This document shows, one piece after another, positions 51,191 through 59,755 of a DNA stretch of 64,000 nucleotides. Both the position numbers and the translations under genes were made by a program. The notes below the pieces were generated by a model that was not told where the DNA came from, ran no database searches, and saw only the letters and a list, made by a program, of their open reading frames with translations. Numbering within the stretch: the first letter of the stretch is position 1; each line of letters begins with the position of its first letter. The DNA is from Bradyrhizobium stylosanthis (GTDB lineage: Bacteria; Pseudomonadota; Alphaproteobacteria; Rhizobiales; Xanthobacteraceae): positions 300-64,299 of the forward strand of contig NZ_LVEM01000006.1 of NCBI RefSeq assembly GCF_001641335.1, in the 5' to 3' direction.

Positions 51191-52267
51191 TTATGGTGCC
51201 GAGGTCTTGGGGAAGCGGAGCTGGACCGTCAGGCCCGGCGCATTGTCGTGCAACGCGATCTCGGCGCCATGAAGACGCGCCACCGCGGCGACGAGGCTGA
51301 GACCGAGGCCGTTGCCCGGCGTGTAGCGGCTCTGCTCGAGCCGGTAGAACCGCTTGAAGACGTGCTCGCGTTGTTCAGCGGGAATGCCCGGACCGTCGTC
51401 GGCGATGGCGATCTCGGCGCCGCCGTCGGCGCTGCGGCAGGTCACCGTCACCTGCCCGCCTTTGCAGCCGTGCTTGATCGCGTTGTCGACGAGATTGGCG
51501 ACGGCATCGAACAAGAGGTCGCGATCGCCGGTCACCGGCACCTCGCGATCTCCCTCCAGAACGAGCTGCGTCGCGACCTGCTCGGCCGCCGCGTCGTAGA
51601 GCTCGACCACCTCGCCTGCGATTTCCGTCAGGTTCAGCGCGCGAAAGGCGCTGCGACGGGCCCGCGTCTCGATCTCCGAGATGCGGGTGATGGAGGCGAA
51701 CATGCCGAGCACGGCGTCGAGATCGGCGATGGTATCGCCGATCAGGCCGGCATCGGCCGCGCTGTTGCGCGGGGCATGATAGGCTTTCTCCAGCCGGCCG
51801 CGCATGCGCGTCAGCGGCGTGCGCAGGTCATGGGCGACGTTGTCGCTGACCTGCTTGACCTCGCCCATCAGGGTCTCGATGCGGTCGAGCATCTGGTTGA
51901 GATTTTCGGCGACACGGTCCCACTCGTCGTGGCTGCCGCGCAAGGGGATGCGCCGGTCGAGGCCGGACAGCATGATGGCACGGCTGGTGGCGTTGATCTC
52001 CTCGATACGGCCGACCGTGCGCCGTGTCACCAGCACCGCCGCAAGCCCGGCGAGGGCGAGGAGCAGCACGGCGACAGCGACCATCGCAAGCTCGATCATG
52101 CCGGTGAAGCCGTCATGATCGACGGCAGCGCCGAGCTGGCGCTCGACATAGGCGAGCGTCCCGACATAGACGTAGGCCATGATCGCCGCGACGATCAGCC
52201 CGAATGCGGCGATCGCCATCAGCGCCAGGCGGAAGGTCGAGGAACGAAGCGTGTTAGCCAGGAGCAC
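51191..52267 (-). CDS. Sensor histidine kinase
   Basis: This 358-residue protein has two membrane segments (about 12-37 and 58-81) with only about 20 residues between, so little periplasmic sensing surface. A HAMP domain follows, then the H-box H146 in VAHDLRTPLTRM, N-box LVDNAIKHG, DDGPGIP, FKRFYRLEQ and GNGLGLSLV. All kinase boxes are intact. It overlaps the response-regulator gene by 14 bases and is translated from it. The signal may come through the membrane or from a partner protein. Confidence 0.93.
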   Translation of the reverse strand: MLLANTLRSSTFRLALMAIAAFGLIVAAIMAYVYVGTLAYVERQLGAAVDHDGFTGMIELAMVAVAVLLLALAGLAAVLVTRRTVGRIEEINATSRAIMLSGLDRRIPLRGSHDEWDRVAENLNQMLDRIETLMGEVKQVSDNVAHDLRTPLTRMRGRLEKAYHAPRNSAADAGLIGDTIADLDAVLGMFASITRISEIETRARRSAFRALNLTEIAGEVVELYDAAAEQVATQLVLEGDREVPVTGDRDLLFDAVANLVDNAIKHGCKGGQVTVTCRSADGGAEIAIADDGPGIPAEQREHVFKRFYRLEQSRYTPGNGLGLSLVAAVARLHGAEIALHDNAPGLTVQLRFPKTSAP

Positions 52268-52946
52268 GGAGGCAATATCCGATGCCGCGGATGGTGTGGA
52301 TCAGCGGATAGGCCTGCGCATCGTCCACCTTGCGGCGGACGCGTCCGACATAGACGTCGATGATGTTGGTGGAGGGATCGAAATGCAGGTCCCAGACATG
52401 CTGCAGCAGCATCGCGCGGGAGACGACACGGCCTTCGTTGCGGACGAGATATTCGAGCAGTTGGAACTCGCGCGGCAGCAACGGAATCTTGCGGCCGCGG
52501 CGGAAGGCGGCCCGTGCGATCAGGTCGACGGCGAGGTCGCCGACGCGCAGCAGCGTCTCCTTGGCGATGGTGTCGCTGCGCCGCCCGAGGGCTTCGAGCC
52601 GGGCCAGCAGCTCGATGAAGGAGAACGGCTTGACGAGATAGTCGTCGCCGCCGGCGCGCAAGCCCCGGACGCGATCATCGACCTCGCCGAGCGCGGAGAT
52701 GATCAGGAAGGGGGCGGCAATGCCGTCGTCGCGCAATTGGCGCATCACGGTGATGCCGTCGATGTCGGGCAGCATGCGGTCGATGGTGATCACGGCATAG
52801 TCGCGCGCGGCGCCGTGGCTCAGGGCTTCGCGCCCGGTGGCGGCGAGGTCGACGTCATAGCCGGAGGTCGTCAGCTCCTCGACGAGCTGGCCTGCGGTTT
52901 CCGGATCGTCCTCGACGACCAGGATGCGGCGGTGACCTCCGGTCAT
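52254..52946 (-). CDS. OmpR/PhoB-family response regulator
   Basis: This 230-residue protein has a receiver domain with D13/D14, phosphoacceptor D56 in TIDRMLPD and K106 in LVKPFS. The winged-helix output domain contains LLPREFQLLEYLVRNEGRVVSRAMLLQHVW and VGRVRRKV. It is the first gene of the operon with the sensor kinase. The gene for a glycine/histidine-rich secreted protein starts 100 bases upstream in the same direction, and it could be co-regulated. Confidence 0.94.
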   Translation of the reverse strand: MTGGHRRILVVEDDPETAGQLVEELTTSGYDVDLAATGREALSHGAARDYAVITIDRMLPDIDGITVMRQLRDDGIAAPFLIISALGEVDDRVRGLRAGGDDYLVKPFSFIELLARLEALGRRSDTIAKETLLRVGDLAVDLIARAAFRRGRKIPLLPREFQLLEYLVRNEGRVVSRAMLLQHVWDLHFDPSTNIIDVYVGRVRRKVDDAQAYPLIHTIRGIGYCLRAPG

Positions 52947-53046
52947 GCAAAACTCCGCGCGACGATCGCCACCAGACTATCCCGTTCCGGGGCTGAGCGG
53001 AACTGCCCGATGGCGATCGCGACAATGGTGCGGTACGGCGATGCGA

Positions 53047-53505
53047 CTACCAGTAGTCTCCGCACACATTGACCCATCGCCATCCCCAGGGCGTCCAGTT
53101 CCTGCGCCAGCAGCCGTCATCGTAGCCGGCATAGAGGAAAGGCGCGCCGAAGACGGCGAAACGACGGAAGTGGTGATGGCGGAAGAAGCCGTGATGGCCG
53201 TGCCAGCCGGCGCCGGCAAAGCGCGGCCCGATCGCCGCATGGGCGAAACGCGCGCCGCCGAAGGCGGGACCGCCGGCATGGGCGAAACGGGCGCCGCCCA
53301 TGCCGCCGACATGCATGCCGCCGAAGCCGCCCGCGTGCATGCCGCCGCCGAAATGGCCGCCACCGCCAAAGCCGCCGTGACCTCCGCCGCCGAAGCCGCC
53401 GCCATGGCCGCCACCACCGCCGCCACGGGCCAGCACCGGTGACGCGAGCGCCATCGTCGCGGCGACGACCACCGCGGTGAGGCCCTTGAGAAGCCTGTTG
53501 TGCAT
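53047..53505 (-). CDS. Secreted Gly/His-rich protein
   Basis: This 152-residue protein has a Sec signal peptide (MHNRLLKGLTAVVVAATMAL, cleavage at LAR-GG). Residues 28-100 are almost entirely Gly, His, Phe and Ala in GGGGHGG/FGGGGHFGG-type repeats, followed by a histidine- and aromatic-rich end (HGHHGFFRHHHFRRF). The last 25 residues hold Trp and two Cys. Metal binding is possible from the histidines. No domain is recognised; similar proteins seem common in Bradyrhizobium. A TCCTCCTT complement (AAGGAGGA) sits upstream as a strong ribosome site. Confidence 0.75.
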   Translation of the reverse strand: MHNRLLKGLTAVVVAATMALASPVLARGGGGGGHGGGFGGGGHGGFGGGGHFGGGMHAGGFGGMHVGGMGGARFAHAGGPAFGGARFAHAAIGPRFAGAGWHGHHGFFRHHHFRRFAVFGAPFLYAGYDDGCWRRNWTPWGWRWVNVCGDYW

Positions 53506-53638
53506 CGAAGCATCCTCCTTGCAGCGCGGCAGTCTCCGTGCCGCATGAGGAGGATCAGACGAGAGGAAGCGCCCTTCAACTTACAAACACGCCAGATTCT
53601 GACGCGGGAGTTAGGGAGGCAGAGCCCCGCTCGCTCCC

Positions 53639-53726
53639 CGTCATTGCGAGGAGCCCTTGCGACGAAGTAATCCAGACTGTTTCCGCGGAAACAGCCTGGA
53701 TTGCTTCGCTACGCTCGCAATGACGG
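53639..53726. repeat. Dispersed palindromic element, family D (copy 2)
   Basis: CGTCATTGCGAGGAGCCCTTG with GAAGTAATCCAGACTGTTTCC is inverted as GGAAACAGCCTGGATTGCTTC and GCTCGCAATGACG. The central hairpin TTTCCGCGGAAA is perfect. It is one of two elements filling the 353-base gap between the Gly/His-rich gene and tex. Confidence 0.87.
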
Positions 53727-53769
53727 CGTGGGCAGCAGTCTCCGTACCTCGACCAGATGAAGTCGCGGA

Positions 53770-53854
53770 GGCCCCTCGCCCGGATCGCGCCGAACGACGC
53801 TCCGCATCGCCGGGTGCATTCCGACTTCTCCCCGCAAAGGGCGGGGAGAGGTTA
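53770..53854. repeat. Dispersed palindromic element, family A (half copy 7)
   Basis: The part GGCCCCTCGCCCGGATCGCG through CTTCTCCCCGCAAAGGGCGG matches the right half of other family A copies. The left half is missing. It ends just before the tex stop codon, in position to act as its terminator. Confidence 0.7.
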
Positions 53855-53858
53855 AGAG

Positions 53859-56195
53859 CTACGCCCGCTTGCCGTTGTTCTTCTCCGCCGCGCGGCGCAT
53901 CGCCTCGGCGAGCGCGCCGCCGCCGGAGGATTCCTGCTTGCGCGGGGCGGACGAGGTCATGCGGCTGGCGTTGCGCGAGCTGTTGTCGCGCTGCATGCCG
54001 GGTGCGTCCTTCTTGGCGCCGACCTCGTCGTCGAGGCGCAGGGTCAGCGAGATGCGCTTGCGGGCGACCTCGAAGTCCAGCACCTTGACCTTGACGATGT
54101 CGCCGGGCTTCACCACCTCGCGCGGATCCTTGATGTAGTTCTTCGACATCGCGGAGATGTGGACGAGGCCGTCCTGGTGCACGCCGATATCGACGAAGGC
54201 GCCGAACGCGGCGACGTTGGTCACGGTGCCTTCGAGGATCATGCCCTTCTGGAGGTGCTTGATCTCCTCGACGCCCTCCTTGAACACGGCGGCCTTGAAG
54301 GCCGGACGCGGGTCGCGGCCGGGCTTTTCCAGCTCCTTCAAAATATCGGTGACGGTCGGCAGACCGAAGGTCTCGTCGACGAAATCCTTCGGCTTCAGCG
54401 TGCGGACGATCTCGCTGCTGCCGATCAGCGCCTTGATATCGCTCTTGGTCGCTTCGAGAATCCGGCGCACCACCGGATAGGCTTCGGGATGCACGCCCGA
54501 GGCATCGAGCGGGTCCTCACCGCCGAGGATGCGCAGGAAGCCCGCGCACTGCTCGAACGCCTTCGGGCCGAGCCGCGGCACGTCCTTGAGCGCCTTGCGC
54601 GACTTGAACGGGCCGTTGGCGTCGCGATGCGCCACGATGCTCTGGGCGAGGCCGGAGCCGACGCCCGACACGCGCGCCAGCAGCGGCGCCGAGGCGGTGT
54701 TGACGTCGACGCCGACGGCGTTCACGCAGTCTTCGACCACGGCATCGAGCGATTTGGCGAGCTTGGCCTGGCCGAGATCGTGCTGATACTGGCCGACGCC
54801 GATCGCCTTGGGCTCGATCTTGACGAGCTCGGCGAGCGGATCCTGCAGGCGCCGCGCGATCGAAACCGCGCCGCGCAGCGTGACGTCGAGGCCGGGCAGC
54901 TCCTCCGAGGCGAAGGCCGAGGCCGAGTAGACCGACGCGCCGGCTTCCGACACCACGATCTTGTTCATCTTCAGCTCGGCGAGACCCTTGACGAGATCGC
55001 CTGCGAGCTTGTCGGTTTCGCGCGAGGCCGTGCCGTTGCCGATCGCGATCAGCTCGACGCGATGCTTCATCGCGAGCCGGCCCAGCGTCGCCAGCGACTC
55101 GTTCCACTGCCGCTGCGGCTCATGCGGATAGATCACGGCGGTATCGACCACCTTGCCGGTCGCGTCGGTGACCGCAACCTTGACGCCGGTGCGGTAGCCG
55201 GGGTCGAGCCCCATGGTGGCGCGGGTGCCGGCGGGCGCCGCCAGCAGGAGGTCGCGCAGGTTCGAGGCGAACACGCGGACGGCCTCGGTCTCGGCCGAAT
55301 TCCACAACCGCATGCGCAGGTCGATGTTGAGGTGCACCTGGATCTTGGTGCGCCAGGCCCAGCGCACGGTGTCGATCAGCCAGCGGTCGCCGGCGCGCTT
55401 GAGGTCGGCGATGCCGAACCGCTTCATGATCTTGAGTTCATAGGCGCTGGGCACGCCGGGCGGCGGCGCCTCCGCCTCGGGCTGAATCTGCAGGTCGAGG
55501 ATCTCTTCCTTCTCGCCGCGGAACATCGCGAGGATGCGGTGCGAGGGCAGCTTGGTCAGCGGCTCCGAGAACTCGAAATAGTCGGCGAACTTCTCGCCCT
55601 CGGTCTTCTTGCCCTCGCGCACCTTGGAGGCCATGCGCGCGTTGGTCCACATCTCCTCGCGCAATGCGCCGATCAGATCGGCATCCTCGTCGAAGCGCTC
55701 GACCAGGATGGCGCGGGCGCCGTCGAGCGCGGCGGCGGCATCGGCAACGCCCTTCTCGGCGTTGATGAAGCCTTCCGCCACGACCTTCGGATCGTTGCCG
55801 GGCTCGGCCATGAGTTGATTGGCGAGCGGCTCGAGGCCGGCCTCCTTGGCGATCTCGGCCTTGGTGCGGCGCTTCGGCTTGAACGGCAGATAGATGTCTT
55901 CGAGACGGGCCTTGCTGTCGGCGGCCATGATGGTGGCTTCCAGCGCGGCGTCGAGCTTGCCCTGCTCGCGAACCGATTCGAGGATGGCCTTGCGGCGGTC
56001 TTCGAGCTCGCGCAGGTAAACCAGGCGCTCCTCCAGGGTGCGCAATTGCGCGTCGTCGAGCGCACCGGTCGCTTCCTTGCGGTAGCGGGCGATGAAGGGA
56101 ACCGTAGCGCCGCCGTCGAGCAGCGTCACCGTCGCCTCGACCTGCTCCGCCCGTACCCCAAGCTCCTGCGCAATCTTCTGGTTGATATTTGCCAC
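53859..56195 (-). CDS. tex: Tex-family RNA-binding protein
   Basis: This 778-residue protein has the full Tex order: an N-terminal helical domain (ELGVRAEQVEATVTLLDGGATVPFIARYRKEATG), a YqgF-like central domain (GLDPGYRTGVKVAVTDATG), helix-hairpin-helix modules (ARVSGVGSGLAQSIVAHRD, VPRLGPKAFEQCAGFLRI) and a C-terminal S1 domain (GMILEGTVTNVAAFGAFVDIGVHQDGLVHIS). Tex binds RNA and is linked to transcription in other bacteria. The C-terminal tail is basic and rich in Ser and Arg. It is a single gene, divergent from the ring-opening amidohydrolase. Confidence 0.95.
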   Translation of the reverse strand: MANINQKIAQELGVRAEQVEATVTLLDGGATVPFIARYRKEATGALDDAQLRTLEERLVYLRELEDRRKAILESVREQGKLDAALEATIMAADSKARLEDIYLPFKPKRRTKAEIAKEAGLEPLANQLMAEPGNDPKVVAEGFINAEKGVADAAAALDGARAILVERFDEDADLIGALREEMWTNARMASKVREGKKTEGEKFADYFEFSEPLTKLPSHRILAMFRGEKEEILDLQIQPEAEAPPPGVPSAYELKIMKRFGIADLKRAGDRWLIDTVRWAWRTKIQVHLNIDLRMRLWNSAETEAVRVFASNLRDLLLAAPAGTRATMGLDPGYRTGVKVAVTDATGKVVDTAVIYPHEPQRQWNESLATLGRLAMKHRVELIAIGNGTASRETDKLAGDLVKGLAELKMNKIVVSEAGASVYSASAFASEELPGLDVTLRGAVSIARRLQDPLAELVKIEPKAIGVGQYQHDLGQAKLAKSLDAVVEDCVNAVGVDVNTASAPLLARVSGVGSGLAQSIVAHRDANGPFKSRKALKDVPRLGPKAFEQCAGFLRILGGEDPLDASGVHPEAYPVVRRILEATKSDIKALIGSSEIVRTLKPKDFVDETFGLPTVTDILKELEKPGRDPRPAFKAAVFKEGVEEIKHLQKGMILEGTVTNVAAFGAFVDIGVHQDGLVHISAMSKNYIKDPREVVKPGDIVKVKVLDFEVARKRISLTLRLDDEVGAKKDAPGMQRDNSSRNASRMTSSAPRKQESSGGGALAEAMRRAAEKNNGKRA

Positions 56196-56501
56196 GCGAG
56201 AATCCCTCTATCCAAGCACGCGACGCAGACCGAAATCCGGCCGCGGGACGCCGCTTATGGACCAACCAAGGTTGATTCATCAAGGTGCGGCGCGCAACCG
56301 TCGACAGAGGATTTTTTTGCTGGAGCGATGCGATCTCGCCACAATCGTGGGGTGGCGGAGAGCTCTGACCTGCGTCGCGCCCGGCCAAAATGGCCATCCC
56401 GTCATCCTGAGGTGAGAGCACGGCGCTGGCGGCTTGACATGTGCCCCCGTACCACGGCTGGTTGGCCTCGCCGGACCACCGAACTGCATGCGAGGACTAC
56501 A
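56196..56501. other. Divergent intergenic region between tex and the amidohydrolase
   Basis: These 306 bases between two divergent genes must hold both promoters. One half-site of family C (CCCGTCATCCTGAGGTGAG at about 56398-56414) is visible. A GAGG ribosome site precedes the amidohydrolase ATG at 56502. I could not assign a clear -35/-10 pair or operator. Confidence 0.4.
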
Positions 56502-57602
56502 ATGCCCACCACATCGGTCGGCGTCTTCAAGATCGCCACCAGCGGCCCCGGCGACGTCTCCGGCCTCATGGCCATGATTGGCTCCGGCGCGATCGATCCG
56601 ACATCGATCCTGGCGGTCCTCGGCAAGACCGAAGGCAATGGCGGCGTCAACGATTTCACCCGGGAATATGCCGTGGCCGCGCTGTGCACGGCGCTGGCGC
56701 CAAAGCTCGGCCTGTCGCCGGAAGCCGTCGAGCAGCGCATCGCCTTCGTGATGTCGGGCGGCACCGAAGGCGTGCTGAGCCCGCATCTCACGGTATTCAC
56801 GCGGAGCGCGGCCGAGCGCCCGGCAGGCCTGTCCGGCAAGCGCCTCGGCATCGGCATGGCACACACGCGGGACTTCCTGCCCGAAGAGCTCGGGCGCTCC
56901 GCGCAGATCACGGAGACGGCGAAGGCCGTGAAGGCCGCGATGGCGGATGCCGGCATTTCCGATCCCGCCGACGTCCATTTCGTGCAGATCAAGTGTCCGC
57001 TGCTCACCAGTGAGCGCGTCGAAGCAGCAAACGCACGCGGCAACAAGACGGCGACGACCAGCGCCTACAGCTCGATGGCCTATTCGCGCGGCGCCTCCGC
57101 GCTCGGGGTTGGGGTCGCGCTCGGCGAGATCGGCCCTGATGTCCGCGACGAGGACGTGATGCGGCGCTACGACCTGTTCTCGAACGTCGCCTCGACCTCG
57201 TCGGGGATCGAGCTGATGCACAACGTCATCATCGTGCTCGGCAACTCCGCATCATCAGCGAGCGAATTCGAAATCGGGCATGCCGTGATGGACGATGCGA
57301 TCGATGCCGCGGCGGTGACGTCGGCTCTGAAGAGCGTCGGGCTTGGCGCCACACCGCAGCCGGGCCGCACGCTCGTCAACATCTTCGCCAAGGCCGAGGC
57401 CTCGCCCGATGGCACCGTGCGCGGCTTCCGCCACACCATGCTCGAAGACACCGACATCAGCTCGACACGCCACGCCCGCGCCGCCGTCGGCGGCCTGATT
57501 GCGGGTCTTTCCGGCACCGGCGCAGTCTATGTTTCCGGCGGCGCCGAGCATCAGGGCCCGGCCGGCGGCGGCCCGGTTGCGGTCATCGCGCGCCTGCCTT
57601 AA
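56502..57602 (+). CDS. Ring-opening amidohydrolase (cyanuric acid hydrolase/barbiturase family)
   Basis: This 366-residue protein matches AtzD/TrzD/barbiturase along its length. Its three Ser-Lys dyads of the toblerone fold are K42 (LGKTEGNGG) with S85 (FVMSGGTEG), K164 (QIKCPLL) with S234 (STSSGIE), and K297 (FAKAEASPDG) with S345 (YVSGGAEHQG). Cyanuric acid hydrolases open cyanuric acid to carboxybiuret; barbiturases open barbiturate in oxidative pyrimidine degradation. Sequence alone does not decide. The next gene is an amidase, and no atz biuret or allophanate genes are present, which keeps both options open. Confidence 0.9.
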   Translation: MPTTSVGVFKIATSGPGDVSGLMAMIGSGAIDPTSILAVLGKTEGNGGVNDFTREYAVAALCTALAPKLGLSPEAVEQRIAFVMSGGTEGVLSPHLTVFTRSAAERPAGLSGKRLGIGMAHTRDFLPEELGRSAQITETAKAVKAAMADAGISDPADVHFVQIKCPLLTSERVEAANARGNKTATTSAYSSMAYSRGASALGVGVALGEIGPDVRDEDVMRRYDLFSNVASTSSGIELMHNVIIVLGNSASSASEFEIGHAVMDDAIDAAAVTSALKSVGLGATPQPGRTLVNIFAKAEASPDGTVRGFRHTMLEDTDISSTRHARAAVGGLIAGLSGTGAVYVSGGAEHQGPAGGGPVAVIARLP

Positions 57603-57714
57603 GGACCCGCCGACCTCTCCGCCGGGCGCAACCCTGCCCTTCGCCCCGGCTCAGTTGATTCACGCGGCCCCTTGCGAAAAAGGTGGCGCCGCTACCCAAG
57701 GGGATTTTGACGAC

Positions 57715-59184
57715 ATGACTTTGCCGATGAGCTGGAATGAATGGGCGCAGCACGATGGCGTCGCGCTGGCGGCCCGCGTCCGCAAGGGCGAGCTGACGGC
57801 AAAGGAACTGGCGCGGCAGGCAGCGGCGGGCGTCGCCAAGGTCAATCCGTCCCTGTCGGGCGTGGTCGAGCTGTTCGAGGACGTGATCGCCGATCCCGCC
57901 AAGGACGGCGCCAATCTCGCCGGTCCCTTCGCCGGCCTGCCCTTCCTGATGAAGGATCTCGGCCCGACCATGAAGGGCCGGCTGCAGGAGATGGGCTCGC
58001 TCCTGATGCGCGGCAATCGCGCGGCGGCCGATACGTTCCTCACCGGCAAATTCCGCCAGGCAGGGCTCAATTTGATCGGGCGCACCACGACGCCGGAATT
58101 CGGCGTCTGCTCTTCGGCCGACAATCCCGCCGTCTACGTCACGCGCAATCCCTGGAACACCGACTACACCACCTGCGGCTCGTCGGCCGGCAGCGCCGCG
58201 ATGGTGGCCGCGGGCGTAGTGCCGATCGCGCACGCGACCGACGGCGGCGGCTCGATCCGCATTCCCGCCGGCGTCAACGGCAATATCGGCCTGAAGGTCT
58301 CGCGCGGCGTGTTCTCGCTGGCGCCGCACATGTCCGATCTCACCGGCCTCGTCTCGATCCAGGGCTGCCAGTCGCGCTCGGTGCGCGATACCGCCGCCTT
58401 CGTCGACCACGCACGCGGGCCCGCGCCCGGCGAGTTCATGCCGTTCTGGACCACGGCGCAGCCCTATTCGGAAATGATCAAGCGCGATCCGACAAAGCTT
58501 CGCATCGCGCTGTCGCATACCTGGGGCGACTATACCGCGACGCCGGAGATCGCCGCCGAGCTGGAGAAGACCGGCCGCTTCCTCGAAGGCCTCGGCCATC
58601 ACGTCGACTACGCACTGCCCGAGCTCGACTTCCGCGCCGCCTTCGAGGCACAGACCACCTGCTACATCAGCAATTTCGCAGTCGTGATCTCCAACATGCT
58701 CGCGGCGCGCGGGCTGGAGAAGCCGCCGGAAGATCTGATCGAGCCCATGAACATCCGCATCTGGGAAGCCGGCCGCCACACCACCTTCGCCGAGCGGGCG
58801 AAGATGCAGGGCGTGTTCAACACGACCTCGCGCGGCTTCGGCAGCTTCTTCGAGCAATGGGACGTGATCCTGACGCCGATCACCGCACTGCCGACGCCGA
58901 AGGTCGGCACCAAGGAATATCTCACCATCTCCGACAACCCCGACGTGCTCGACTGGTTCGGCAATCTCTGGCGCTTCTTCGCCTTCACGCCGCTCGCCAA
59001 TCTCTGCGGCATGCCCGCGATCTCGATGCCGATGGCCGCGCAGGATCACGACCTGCCGCTGGGCATCCAGGCCATCGCCAAGCAAGCCAATGACGGCCTC
59101 CTGCTGCAGCTCGCCGCCCAGATCGAGCGCGCGCTCGACGGCAAGTGGAACGGCGGCCGGAAGCCGAAGGTGCATGTGAGCTGA
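57715..59184 (+). CDS. Amidase-signature hydrolase
   Basis: This 489-residue protein has the Ser-cisSer-Lys triad: K80 in FLMKDLG, S156 in TCGSSAGSAA and S180 in GGGSIRIPAG. Family members hydrolyse amides such as biuret, ureides and carbamoyl compounds. Its position directly after the ring-opening amidohydrolase suggests it cleaves the opened product (biuret- or ureidomalonate-type). The GSSAGS segment, where GSSGGS is usual, and a distinctive C-terminal half leave substrate choice open. The ATG at 57715 is favoured as it gives a normal N-terminus (MTLPMSWNEWAQHDG). Confidence 0.87.
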   Translation: MTLPMSWNEWAQHDGVALAARVRKGELTAKELARQAAAGVAKVNPSLSGVVELFEDVIADPAKDGANLAGPFAGLPFLMKDLGPTMKGRLQEMGSLLMRGNRAAADTFLTGKFRQAGLNLIGRTTTPEFGVCSSADNPAVYVTRNPWNTDYTTCGSSAGSAAMVAAGVVPIAHATDGGGSIRIPAGVNGNIGLKVSRGVFSLAPHMSDLTGLVSIQGCQSRSVRDTAAFVDHARGPAPGEFMPFWTTAQPYSEMIKRDPTKLRIALSHTWGDYTATPEIAAELEKTGRFLEGLGHHVDYALPELDFRAAFEAQTTCYISNFAVVISNMLAARGLEKPPEDLIEPMNIRIWEAGRHTTFAERAKMQGVFNTTSRGFGSFFEQWDVILTPITALPTPKVGTKEYLTISDNPDVLDWFGNLWRFFAFTPLANLCGMPAISMPMAAQDHDLPLGIQAIAKQANDGLLLQLAAQIERALDGKWNGGRKPKVHVS

Positions 59185-59202
59185 GAGATCGCCTCCGACA
59201 GC

Positions 59203-59247
59203 TCATCCTTCGAGACGCCCGCCGTCGGTGGGCCCTCAGGATGAGGA
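59203..59247. repeat. Dispersed palindromic element, family C (half copy 4)
   Basis: CATCCTTCGAGACGCCCGCC with GGGCCCTCAGGATGAGG matches one half of the other C copies. It lies just after the amidase stop and before the small convergent gene at 59287. Confidence 0.7.
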
Positions 59248-59286
59248 CCTGTTTCGCGGCGAGATATCAGCCCCTCAACCGGCCCG

Positions 59287-59604
59287 TCAGTTCTTCACCG
59301 CGGGAATGACCTCCGCAGGCTGCTGCTGGCCCTGCTTGTACATTGCGAGTGCCTTGTCGAGTGCTTCGCGCAGCGCCAGCGCGGCGGCCACGCTGCAGCG
59401 CAGGTGCGCGGTCTGGACCACGTCGACCCTGACGGCGGCACCGATCGGCACCAACAGGTTCGCGGCGAGCTCGATCTGGATCGCGCCGTTGTGATGGCCG
59501 AAGCAGGACGCGCCGTCGAAATAGATGATCGGCGCCCGCTCCGAGCTGCTGGTCGAAATGGTGACGGGCCCCTGATTGGTGCCGGGCGTCTCGGGGTCGG
59601 TCAT
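59287..59604 (-). CDS. Small hypothetical protein
   Basis: This 105-residue protein opens MTDPETPGTNQGPVTISTSS and has a conserved-looking core RAPIIYFDGASCFGHHNGAIQIELAANLLVPI, then a helix rich in Ala and Leu (residues 75-97, CSVAAALALREALDKALAMYKQGQQQ). There is no signal or membrane segment. The core beta-hairpin pattern resembles small conserved alphaproteobacterial proteins with no known role. AAGGAG seven bases before the ATG at 59604 decides the start; a longer frame upstream has none. It is divergent from the thioesterase gene. Confidence 0.65.
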   Translation of the reverse strand: MTDPETPGTNQGPVTISTSSSERAPIIYFDGASCFGHHNGAIQIELAANLLVPIGAAVRVDVVQTAHLRCSVAAALALREALDKALAMYKQGQQQPAEVIPAVKN

Positions 59605-59755
59605 GGGCGCTCCTTGCGGGCATTGGACGAACGAAGGGCCCACCATCGTTGCTTTGACCCGCCCTGTCGAGGCCAAACCGGCCCCGGCAAAAGCCCCCTG
59701 GCAAGGCGCATTCGCAGGTTTTGCGCGCCGCCCTGCACTGGTCTAGAACATCGCC

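Noticed and set aside
54159..56501. Long rightward frame antisense to tex, extending in frame into the amidohydrolase
   Set aside because: It is a by-product of tex codon composition. The real protein begins at the ATG at 56502, where family similarity starts and a ribosome site exists.
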